Shown piece after piece: positions 1-6,212 of a stretch of DNA of 22,894 nt. The position numbers were made by a program, and so were the translations under genes. Position 1 is the stretch's first letter; the number at the start of each line of letters is the position of its first letter. Source of the DNA: JAMZMI01 sp047632435 (GTDB lineage: Bacteria > Bacteroidota > Bacteroidia > Cytophagales > Cyclobacteriaceae); the NCBI GenBank assembly GCA_047632435.1, contig JBLICU010000056.1:1-22894 (forward strand), written 5' to 3'. A model generated the notes under the pieces. It was not told where the DNA came from. It ran no database searches and saw only the letters and a list, made by a program, of their open reading frames with translations.

Positions 1-1581
1 TAATAAGAATTCCATCGCTTCGTTGCTGTTCATGTCAGACATGTGCTTACGCAAGATCCAAATACGGCTTAGGGTATCTTTATCCAATAATAAATCTTCA
101 CGTCTTGTTCCAGAGGCTGGCACATCTATGGCAGGATACACACGCTTGTTAGATAGTTTTCTATCCAATTGAAGTTCCATGTTACCTGTTCCTTTGAATT
201 CTTCAAAGATTACCTCATCCATTTTTGAACCTGTATCGATCAATGCAGTGGCTATAATGGTCAATGATCCACCATTCTCAACATTTCTTGCTGCTCCGAA
301 AAAACGTTTTGGTTTATGAAGCGCATTGGCATCCACACCACCAGAAAGTATTTTTCCCGATGAAGGCACCACAGTGTTATATGCTCTGGCCAATCTGGTA
401 ATTGAATCCAAAAGGATCACAACGTCATGCCCACATTCCACCATTCTTTTGGCCTTTTCAAGAACAATACTTGCCACCTTTACATGCTTTTCAGCTTGCT
501 CATCGAAAGTGGAGGCAATAACCTCTGCACGTACTGATCTAGCCATATCCGTCACTTCCTCAGGACGTTCGTCTATCAACAAGATCATCAGATAAACTTC
601 AGGATGATTTTCAGCGATTGCATTTGCGATTTGCTTCAGAAGGACAGTTTTACCTGTTTTTGGCTGAGCGACAATCATTCCCCTTTGTCCTTTCCCTATT
701 GGAGCGAACAAATCCAAAATCCTTGTGGAGTAGTTATCAGGTTTTGTGCTGAGGTTTAATTTTTCCTCAGGAAAAAGTGGCGTCAGGTATTCAAATGCCA
801 CCCGGTCACGAATCTCTTCTGTGGTCTTACCATTAACACTTGATACTCTAAGCAGTGCGAAATACTTTTCACCGTCTTTTGGAGGTCGAATTTGACCCTT
901 TACAGTATCTCCTGTTTTCAAACCAAATAACTTGATCTGAGATGGTGATACATATATATCATCAGGAGAAGCTAAGTAATGATAGTCGCTTGATCGCAAG
1001 AAGCCATAGCCATCCTGCATGATTTCCAGCACACCTTCATTCTCAATCACACCATCAAAATCTTTGATATCCTCATTGAATTGCGCTTTTTTATTGCGCG
1101 GATCAGGTCTGCGATCTTCTCTTGGAGGCCTTGGGCCTTCATTTTCGTTGCGCTCTTTCCTTTCAGGTTTTTCCTGATTTGGATTGATTGGAGCCTCTTC
1201 GATTGATTTTTCTGGTCTTGGTTTTTTAGATTCAACCACAGGTTCTGTAGTTACAGCATCCTCTTTAGCCTCTGTTGTTTCCTCCAATTCAATATCCAAA
1301 GATTGTAGTAAATCGTTGGTATCATTGGAAACAGGCACCTCTTTTTTTTCAGGGCGTTTCTTCAGAGGTGGTCTTCTATTTTCTTTCTTGAGTTCAGCTT
1401 TAGGTTCCGAACTTCCTTTAATTTCTTCAATTTCTGTCTCAGGCATTGTAGCCTGTAGATCGAGAATATCGTAGATTAAGTCTTTTTTGGCTGCTTTTTT
1501 GGCATTTTTAACGCCTAGCCCTTCGGCTATATCTCTGATTTCCGAGAGGAGTCTTACACTCAAATCATCTAGGGTGTACAT
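1..1581 (-). CDS. rho: Transcription termination factor Rho (C-terminus cut by window edge)
   Basis: I read this on the minus strand from ATG at 1581; 527 codons stay open to the window edge, which removes the last part of the protein. Rho is the hexameric RNA helicase that ends transcription of untranslated RNA. The order seen is a short helical N-terminal segment (about residues 1-45), a charged low-complexity stretch rich in Glu, Lys, Pro and Arg (about 47-170), the cold-shock-like RNA-binding domain (about 180-255, starting GVLEIMQDGYGFLRS), and the RecA-type ATPase with Walker A AQPKTGKT (GKT at 310-312) and a Walker B region VVILLDSITRLARAYN. The visible end, HMSDMNSNEAMEFLL, matches the usual C-terminal part of Rho, so only a few tens of residues are missing. 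The long inserted region is typical of Bacteroidetes Rho. The gene is divergent from serS. Confidence 0.97.
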   Translation of the reverse strand, partial: MYTLDDLSVRLLSEIRDIAEGLGVKNAKKAAKKDLIYDILDLQATMPETEIEEIKGSSEPKAELKKENRRPPLKKRPEKKEVPVSNDTNDLLQSLDIELEETTEAKEDAVTTEPVVESKKPRPEKSIEEAPINPNQEKPERKERNENEGPRPPREDRRPDPRNKKAQFNEDIKDFDGVIENEGVLEIMQDGYGFLRSSDYHYLASPDDIYVSPSQIKLFGLKTGDTVKGQIRPPKDGEKYFALLRVSSVNGKTTEEIRDRVAFEYLTPLFPEEKLNLSTKPDNYSTRILDLFAPIGKGQRGMIVAQPKTGKTVLLKQIANAIAENHPEVYLMILLIDERPEEVTDMARSVRAEVIASTFDEQAEKHVKVASIVLEKAKRMVECGHDVVILLDSITRLARAYNTVVPSSGKILSGGVDANALHKPKRFFGAARNVENGGSLTIIATALIDTGSKMDEVIFEEFKGTGNMELQLDRKLSNKRVYPAIDVPASGTRREDLLLDKDTLSRIWILRKHMSDMNSNEAMEFLL

Positions 1582-1837
1582 AAAGTAAAAGTAAGTTTGT
1601 TATAACTGATAGGCCGTTCCGTAAAAACACTTGGTGGATAAGCCGATATATTAGATAAGGATTGAATTACTAGTGCAGTCACTTGAATTGCACCGCAATA
1701 ATATCGCATCGAAGCATATTTCACAAAATATTATCCGAAAAAAACAAATTAACTGTCAGCCGCAAGAATCCTATAGTTATTTCAATATTTAGATGGAAGC
1801 CGTTTAATTTGCACACTTCTTTAAATAAATACCCGGA

Positions 1838-3118
1838 ATGTTACAAGTCGCTACCATAAAAGCAAAGTTTGAAAAAAATGTAGAGGCCCTCAAAAAAAGG
1901 GGAATCCAGAATGCTGATGAACTTTTGAATGAAGTTCTTGAAATTGATGACAACAGAAAAAAGACGCAGCAAATACTTGAGGAAGTTCTTTCCGAATCCA
2001 ATCAGACAGCAAAAAAGATTGGGCTTCTTTTAAAAGATGGTAAAAATGAAGAAGCTGAAGAAGCAAAAAAAGAAACAGCTGAACTCAAGCAAAAAGGCAA
2101 AACTCTCAATGAGGAGCTCAATGAATTGAACAGTCTGCTCCAAAACAAACTATACAACATTCCGAATATTCCACATGAATCTGTTCCTTCAGGAAGAAAT
2201 GAAGAAGATAATGTAGTGGTTAAGCTTGTGGATAAAAATATTCCAGTTTTATATGCTGGTGCAAAGCCCCACTGGGATTTGATCGAGGAATACGATATCA
2301 TAGATTTTGAGCTGGGTAACAAAATCACTGGTGCTGGATTCCCCGTCTATAAAAAAGCAGGAGCGCGTATGGTACGTGCTTTGATCAACTATTTTCTTGA
2401 TCAAGCAATGGAGGCTGGTTACCTTGAGATACAACCTCCTATTCTTATTAATGAAGAATCAGGTTATGGTACAGGCCAACTTCCTGACAAGGAAGGTCAG
2501 ATGTATCAGGCTGCTGGTACTAATTTATTTCTGATACCAACCGCTGAGGTTCCCATCACCAATTTGTATCGGGATGTCATTTTGAATGAAGAAGACCTAC
2601 CAATCAAAAATGCGGGATATACGCCATGTTTCAGAAGGGAAGCAGGCTCATGGGGTTCTCATGTACGAGGCTTGAATAGGCTACATCAATTTGACAAAGT
2701 TGAAATCGTACAAATAACTAAACCGGAAGATTCCTATCGCACCCTTGATGAAATGGTAAGCCATGTCGAAAAGCTAGTGGCATCCTTAGGCCTGCCTTAT
2801 AGGATTCTCAGATTATGTGGAGGAGATTTAGGATTTACATCTGCGCTGACTTATGATTTTGAAGTCTTTTCAGCTGGACAGAAAAAATGGTTGGAAGTGA
2901 GTTCTGTATCCAACTTCGAAGCATTCCAAAGCAACAGACTGAAGCTTAGAATCAAAGACAAAGATGGCAACAAAACCCTGGCGAACACCTTGAATGGTAG
3001 TGCCTTGGCTGTGCCGAGAATTCTCGCAGCACTTTTAGAAAACAACCAGACGGAAAATGAAATTCTTGTGCCCGAGGTTTTACATCGATACACAGGATTT
3101 AAGTCTATAACCAAATAA
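1838..3118 (+). CDS. serS: Seryl-tRNA synthetase
   Basis: This class II aminoacyl-tRNA synthetase charges tRNA-Ser and tRNA-Sec with serine in the cytoplasm. The 426 residues are the usual bacterial length. Residues 1-110 form the charged helical N-terminal arm that grips the long variable arm of tRNA-Ser. The catalytic domain shows the TAE serine-binding motif (235-237), motif 2 around FRREAGSWGSHVRGLNRLHQ (from 265) and motif 3 NTLNGSALAVPRIL (383-396). The segment EVSSVSNFEAFQSNRLKLR replaces the SSCSNCxxFQxRR seen in many other bacteria, as I would expect for Bacteroidetes. The ATG at 1838 follows an A/T-rich leader without a Shine-Dalgarno sequence. The next gene starts 2 nt after the stop codon, so the two are probably co-transcribed. 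Confidence 0.98.
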   Translation: MLQVATIKAKFEKNVEALKKRGIQNADELLNEVLEIDDNRKKTQQILEEVLSESNQTAKKIGLLLKDGKNEEAEEAKKETAELKQKGKTLNEELNELNSLLQNKLYNIPNIPHESVPSGRNEEDNVVVKLVDKNIPVLYAGAKPHWDLIEEYDIIDFELGNKITGAGFPVYKKAGARMVRALINYFLDQAMEAGYLEIQPPILINEESGYGTGQLPDKEGQMYQAAGTNLFLIPTAEVPITNLYRDVILNEEDLPIKNAGYTPCFRREAGSWGSHVRGLNRLHQFDKVEIVQITKPEDSYRTLDEMVSHVEKLVASLGLPYRILRLCGGDLGFTSALTYDFEVFSAGQKKWLEVSSVSNFEAFQSNRLKLRIKDKDGNKTLANTLNGSALAVPRILAALLENNQTENEILVPEVLHRYTGFKSITK

Positions 3119-3120
3119 TT

Positions 3121-3567
3121 ATGATTCAAATCAGAAAGGGAACGAAAAGTGACCTACCATCAGCTTTTGAGCTGATTAAGGAGCTAGCCCTATTTGAAAA
3201 AGCCCCTGACGAAGTATCTAACACTCTGGAAATGATGGAGAAAGATGGATTCGGAGAACACCCCATTTATTGGTATATCGTTGCTGAAGATGGCGGTGAG
3301 ATTGTTGGCATGTCCATGTATTACTATCGCTATTCTACCTGGAAGGGTAAAAGGCTATACCTGGAAGATCTCGTTGTGACTGAGAGCAGAAGAGGAACCG
3401 GAATTGGCAAAATGCTTTTCGAAAGAACTGTAGAAATTGGGAAAGAAACCGATTGTACAGGCATGATGTGGCAAGTGCTTGATTGGAATGAACCAGCAAT
3501 CAATTTCTATCAAGAATATGGAACGAAGATGGATTCCGGCTGGCTTAATTGTAGCCTGAATTTCTAG
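3121..3567 (+). CDS. GNAT acetyltransferase resembling spermidine/spermine N1-acetyltransferase
   Basis: This 148-residue GNAT protein resembles animal SSAT and thialysine acetyltransferases over its whole length. Seen directly are an N-terminal LIKELALFE helix, GFGEHPIYWYIVAE, YLEDLVV, the acetyl-CoA pyrophosphate loop RRGTGIG (90-96) and WNEPAINFYQEYG (122-134). Glu82 in YLEDL and Tyr130 in NFYQ keep the 48-residue spacing of the Glu92 and Tyr140 pair that assists catalysis in human SSAT. The likely reaction is acetyl transfer from acetyl-CoA to a primary amine of a polyamine, diamine or thialysine; the exact substrate cannot be told from sequence. The gene starts 2 nt after serS, so it is probably cotranscribed. 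Its TAG stop lies in a CTAG tetramer that also supplies the stop codon of the converging gene. Confidence 0.88.
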   Translation: MIQIRKGTKSDLPSAFELIKELALFEKAPDEVSNTLEMMEKDGFGEHPIYWYIVAEDGGEIVGMSMYYYRYSTWKGKRLYLEDLVVTESRRGTGIGKMLFERTVEIGKETDCTGMMWQVLDWNEPAINFYQEYGTKMDSGWLNCSLNF

Positions 3568-3869
3568 ACTTCCTCCAGCAATGTCCTGAAGGCAACCAGT
3601 CTTTCTCCATATTTATCCTTTACCTCTTTTTGCAATGAGGGGGCAAACTGTGAGGAATATTTTTGCATGGTTTTCATATCTGGAGAAAAATATTGCACAG
3701 CAAAAGTAGGTCCCTCAACATCTGGCCGTTCATTGAGAAGTTTTAAAATTTTATACCCTTCAAAGCATCCTGTATCCATTACAAGTGGTATATGGATGCT
3801 TTTCATCCAAGTTAACCACTCTTCGGCAATGGCTTCATCCAAATTAATGGTCACATTATAAACTATCAT
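3564..3869 (-). CDS. DUF4286 family protein
   Basis: This is a 101-residue cytosolic protein with no signal peptide or membrane segment. The start MIVYNVTINLDEAIAEEWLTWMKSIHIPLVMDTGCF and the later FAVQYFSPDMKTMQKY and ERLVAFRTLLEEV are the pattern of the DUF4286 family, a small ferredoxin-like-fold group common in Bacteroidetes and without a known function. It converges on the acetyltransferase gene, and the two stop codons share the palindrome CTAG at 3564-3567, leaving no space for a terminator between them. The ATG at 3869 is the only start giving full family length. It is divergent from the CruF-like gene across 52 bases. Confidence 0.85.
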   Translation of the reverse strand: MIVYNVTINLDEAIAEEWLTWMKSIHIPLVMDTGCFEGYKILKLLNERPDVEGPTFAVQYFSPDMKTMQKYSSQFAPSLQKEVKDKYGERLVAFRTLLEEV

Positions 3870-3880
3870 TCATTGCTTTT

Positions 3881-3911
3881 TTAAAACCAAATCAAAATAA
3901 ACGGGTTTTAA
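3881..3911. promoter_or_regulatory. Inverted repeat upstream of the CruF-like gene
   Basis: TTAAAACC (3881-3888) and GGTTTTAA (3904-3911) form perfect 8-base arms around a 15-base loop, in the short divergent space between the DUF4286 and CruF-like genes. It could be an operator or a hairpin in the leader. The sequence is AT-rich, so chance cannot be excluded. Confidence 0.35.
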
Positions 3912-3920
3912 TTCAATTAA
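3908..3920. promoter_or_regulatory. Palindrome TTAATT-C-AATTAA just before the CruF-like start
   Basis: Two perfect 6-base arms surround one base, ending one base before the ATG at 3922. The same arms with a spacer of 2 and 1 occur upstream of the sigma factor gene (5586-5599) and the NUMOD4 gene (10723-10735). It is a candidate operator, inferred from recurrence at promoters only. Confidence 0.35.
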
Positions 3921-3921
3921 C

Positions 3922-4560
3922 ATGCATCCGGTTAAAAATTATAAGGCAATATCCTATTTACTTATCATCCTACACACTGTAGGAGCAGTTGGCTGTATGT
4001 GGGAATATAGTCGCCCATGGATGATTTTACTTACTCCCGTAAATCTAATATTGTCGGCATTTTTGCTCTCCTACGCACATCAGGAATCTAAATTAAAGCT
4101 TGCCCTATTTTTTATTCTAACGGCTTCCATCGGCTTTTTTATAGAAGTTGTCGGTGTTAAAACTGGATTAATATTTGGCATATATAGCTATGGTGATGCT
4201 TTGGGATTTAAAGCTCTAGACGTTCCTTTAACAATTGGCATCAATTGGTTTATGCTTACTTATCTGTTTGGGCATATCGTCAGCGAAATAAAAATCAACC
4301 GATTCTTGAAAATACTATTAGCAGCTGCACTTATGACTGCTATGGATGTCTTGATAGAGCAAATAGCTTTTTTCCTCGATTATTGGCAATGGGAAAATGG
4401 CGAAATTCCATTTCAGAATTATTTGGGTTGGTTTATTCTCTCGATTGTGATGCAATCCATTTACCAACAGTTCAAATTCAAAAAAATCAACCCATTGACA
4501 AAAAGTCTGCTAATTTCACAGTTGATTTTTTTTGTAAGCCTATTATTATTTTTTCTTTAA
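3922..4560 (+). CDS. cruF: CruF-like carotenoid biosynthesis membrane protein (DUF422)
   Basis: This is a 212-residue, very hydrophobic protein with about six to seven membrane segments. It carries the DUF422/CruF pattern: FFIEVVGVKTGLIFGIYSYG (about 73-92), DVPLTIGINWFML, MDVLIEQIAFFLDYWQWENGEIPFQNYLGWF. Family members include the carotenoid 1',2'-hydratases CruF of Deinococcus and cyanobacteria and the bisanhydrobacterioruberin hydratase of haloarchaea, which add water across the terminal double bond of an acyclic psi end. By that reasoning the protein would hydroxylate an uncyclised end of lycopene or gamma-carotene in the inner membrane. It stands at the front of the carotenoid locus but is cut off from merR by a terminator, so it is probably its own transcription unit. 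The assignment to the family is firm; the hydratase activity is inferred. Confidence 0.85.
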   Translation: MHPVKNYKAISYLLIILHTVGAVGCMWEYSRPWMILLTPVNLILSAFLLSYAHQESKLKLALFFILTASIGFFIEVVGVKTGLIFGIYSYGDALGFKALDVPLTIGINWFMLTYLFGHIVSEIKINRFLKILLAAALMTAMDVLIEQIAFFLDYWQWENGEIPFQNYLGWFILSIVMQSIYQQFKFKKINPLTKSLLISQLIFFVSLLLFFL

Positions 4561-4563
4561 AAC

Positions 4564-4587
4564 AAAAACCCAAAGTCATGGGTTTTT
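4564..4587 (+). terminator. Intrinsic terminator after the CruF-like gene
   Basis: AAAAACCCA (4564-4572), a 6-base loop and TGGGTTTTT (4579-4587) make a 9-bp stem ending in five T. It begins 3 bases after the stop codon and lies 39 bases before the merR start. The G+C part of the stem is short, so termination may be partial. Confidence 0.65.
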
Positions 4588-4626
4588 CTCCAATACAAAT
4601 ATTGACTGATTAAGAATGAAAACCAG

Positions 4627-5517
4627 ATGAGTAGATTTTCGATAAAAGATTTAGAACAACTCACTGGCATCAAGGCGCACACGCTCAGAATTTGGGAACA
4701 ACGCTATGGCATAATCAAGACACACCGAACACAAACCAACATTAGGTATTACGATGACGAAGCACTCAAACTCAGTTTGAATGTAGCCCTACTGAATGCC
4801 CATGGATTTAAGATTTCCAAAATAGCGCAAATGCTTGAGGAAGAGATCCAAAATACCGTACTCCAAATCACGGAAGATGTAAGCAGCTTTTCAGACCAAA
4901 TTCATGCATTGACACTATCAATGATAGATCTCAACGAGCAGCGATTTGAAAAAATAATAGCTTCAAATACCCTAAAATACGGGTTTGAGGCGACCATGCT
5001 CCACATCATCTATCCCTTTTTATCTAAAATTGGCATCCTCTGGCTGACCGGATCTGTAAATCCCGCACAGGAACATTTTATCACCAATCTAATTAGGCAG
5101 AAACTTATCGTGGCGATTGATGGAATCTATGAACAAGTACCTGATTCTGCGCCAAAATTTTTACTATTCCTACCTGAAGGTGAATTGCACGAAATTAGCC
5201 TTCTCTTTTCCGATTTGATCATAAGATCCAGGAAGAACAAGTCGATCTATCTGGGTCAGTCATTACCAATTGATGAACTGACATCTGTATACGAATATTA
5301 CAAACCCGATTACATATTGACCATTCTCACATCGGTTCCGGGCTCGTCAAATATCCAGAATTATGTCAACACCCTTTCCTCCCAATTTCCGGATAGTACG
5401 ATCCTGATTTCTGGCATGCAAGTCATTGGCCAGGATTTGAATACTCCTGCAAATGTCAAAATCCTTGTTCGTCCAGATCAATTGATTGAGATTTCAGAAT
5501 TAGAAACAACCACTTGA
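4627..5517 (+). CDS. MerR-family regulator with cobalamin-binding-like sensor domain (CarH/LitR type)
   Basis: Residues 1-72 are a MerR winged helix-turn-helix (FSIKDLEQLTGIKAHTLRIWEQRYG, then RYYDDEAL and LLNAHGFKISKIAQML). Residues about 85-170 form the helical B12-binding cap and 176-290 a Rossmann-like domain. The cap has W139, nine residues, then E149-H150, the W-x9-EH signature of CarH-type light receptors. The second domain has GELHEISLL with E186-x-H188, where His would be the lower cobalt ligand, and YLGQSLPIDEL. CarH-type proteins repress carotenoid genes in the dark and fall off DNA when light breaks the Co-C bond of adenosylcobalamin. In Thermus CarH the residue after Trp is His132, the upper ligand after light; here it is Leu140. 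It faces the sigma-crt operon in the same direction, 178 bases upstream. Role as its repressor is inferred from family and position. Confidence 0.88.
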   Translation: MSRFSIKDLEQLTGIKAHTLRIWEQRYGIIKTHRTQTNIRYYDDEALKLSLNVALLNAHGFKISKIAQMLEEEIQNTVLQITEDVSSFSDQIHALTLSMIDLNEQRFEKIIASNTLKYGFEATMLHIIYPFLSKIGILWLTGSVNPAQEHFITNLIRQKLIVAIDGIYEQVPDSAPKFLLFLPEGELHEISLLFSDLIIRSRKNKSIYLGQSLPIDELTSVYEYYKPDYILTILTSVPGSSNIQNYVNTLSSQFPDSTILISGMQVIGQDLNTPANVKILVRPDQLIEISELETTT

Positions 5518-5534
5518 TTATTATTGATTAACTA

Positions 5535-5552
5535 TTTAATCATATTATTAAA
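5535..5552. promoter_or_regulatory. Inverted repeat TTTAAT-N6-ATTAAA upstream of the sigma-crt promoter
   Basis: Perfect 6-base arms are separated by CATATT. Part of it, TTATTAAAC (5545-5553), recurs at 5652-5660 inside the promoter spacer. Both could be binding sites for the MerR protein encoded just upstream. The high AT content makes this tentative. Confidence 0.3.
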
Positions 5553-5585
5553 CAGAAGTAATCCGCTTTACTCGCATAAATCATT

Positions 5586-5604
5586 TTAATTTCAATTAAT
5601 GAAA
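5586..5604. promoter_or_regulatory. Double palindrome upstream of the sigma-crt promoter
   Basis: TTAATT-TC-AATTAA (5586-5599) overlaps a second inverted repeat, TTTCA-ATTAA-TGAAA (5590-5604). The first is the same motif as in front of the CruF-like gene. It lies about 40 bases upstream of the -33 element, a suitable place for an activator or repressor. Inference only. Confidence 0.35.
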
Positions 5605-5644
5605 CATTAGTTTCCTTCTATCCGTATATTTTGTTTAAGTATTC

Positions 5645-5675
5645 TTTGATTTTATTAAACATTATAATAAATTTG
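5645..5675 (+). promoter_or_regulatory. Bacteroidetes-type promoter for the sigma-crtIBYcd-ispH-crtZ operon
   Basis: TTTG (5645-5648), a 19-base spacer and TAAATTTG (5668-5675) match the Bacteroidetes housekeeping consensus TTTG-N19-TAnnTTTG at every position. The expected start of transcription lies about 15 bases before the ATG at 5696, giving a very short leader. This implies the operon can be read by the primary sigma factor, with control exerted by DNA-binding proteins nearby. Confidence 0.7.
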
Positions 5676-5695
5676 AATCTTAAATATCAATCAAG

Positions 5696-6208
5696 ATGAC
5701 TAGCGCAGAATTCAGTTTCAATGTAAATAATTTGACCACATCGCTTAAGCCATTTGCTTTGAAGCTTACCCGAGATTTAGAAGATGCCAATGACTTGATT
5801 CAGGAAACAATGATGAAGGCATTTAAAAACCGCGAGAAGTTCGCAGAAGGGACAAATCTAAAAGCATGGACATATACGATCATGAAAAATACGTTCATTA
5901 CCAATTATCAAAGAATGGTAAGGCGAAATACTTTCATCGATACCACAGATAATTTACATTATATCAATTCTGCAGAAAGCACCATACAGAATGACGCCTA
6001 TGAAAGTTTTGCGCTAAAAGATATCAATACGGCGGTAGAGAACCTTCCTGAGGCATATAAAGTCCCTTTCAAGTTGCATTTCAGAGGTTTTAAATATCAT
6101 GAAATTGCAGAAAAATTAAATATCCCTATTGGTACTGTGAAAAATAGGATTCATATTGCCCGAAAAGACCTGAAGGATACTCTAAAGGTCTACAGCACGA
6201 ATATCTAA
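5696..6208 (+). CDS. ECF-type RNA polymerase sigma factor
   Basis: This 170-residue protein has only regions 2 and 4, as ECF sigma factors do. Region 2 (about 15-75) contains LTRDLEDANDLIQETMMKAF and LKAWTYTIMKNTFIT; region 4 (about 108-160) contains LPEAYKVPFKLHFRGFKYHEIA and the recognition helix region IPIGTVKNRIHIARKDL. It would direct RNA polymerase to a small set of promoters. It is the first gene of the carotenoid operon, with crtI starting 4 bases after its stop. No anti-sigma factor gene is next to it, so control may be transcriptional, through the MerR protein and the sites at 5535-5675, or an anti-sigma may be encoded elsewhere. Its target promoters cannot be told from this window. 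Confidence 0.92.
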   Translation: MTSAEFSFNVNNLTTSLKPFALKLTRDLEDANDLIQETMMKAFKNREKFAEGTNLKAWTYTIMKNTFITNYQRMVRRNTFIDTTDNLHYINSAESTIQNDAYESFALKDINTAVENLPEAYKVPFKLHFRGFKYHEIAEKLNIPIGTVKNRIHIARKDLKDTLKVYSTNI

Positions 6209-6212
6209 GTTC

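Noticed and set aside
326..595. Plus-strand open frame of 89 codons inside rho
   Set aside because: It lies opposite the conserved ATPase domain of Rho and has no recognisable protein pattern.
1184..1474. Plus-strand open frame rich in Ser inside rho
   Set aside because: It is the shadow of the low-complexity Glu/Lys/Pro part of Rho on the other strand.
1621..1655. GGTGGATAA upstream of rho as a DnaA box
   Set aside because: It differs from TGTGGATAA in the first base and stands alone, so it is not convincing.
4245..4613. Plus-strand frame of 122 codons overlapping the CruF-like gene
   Set aside because: The CruF-like frame has a full family match; this one runs through the terminator and has no pattern.
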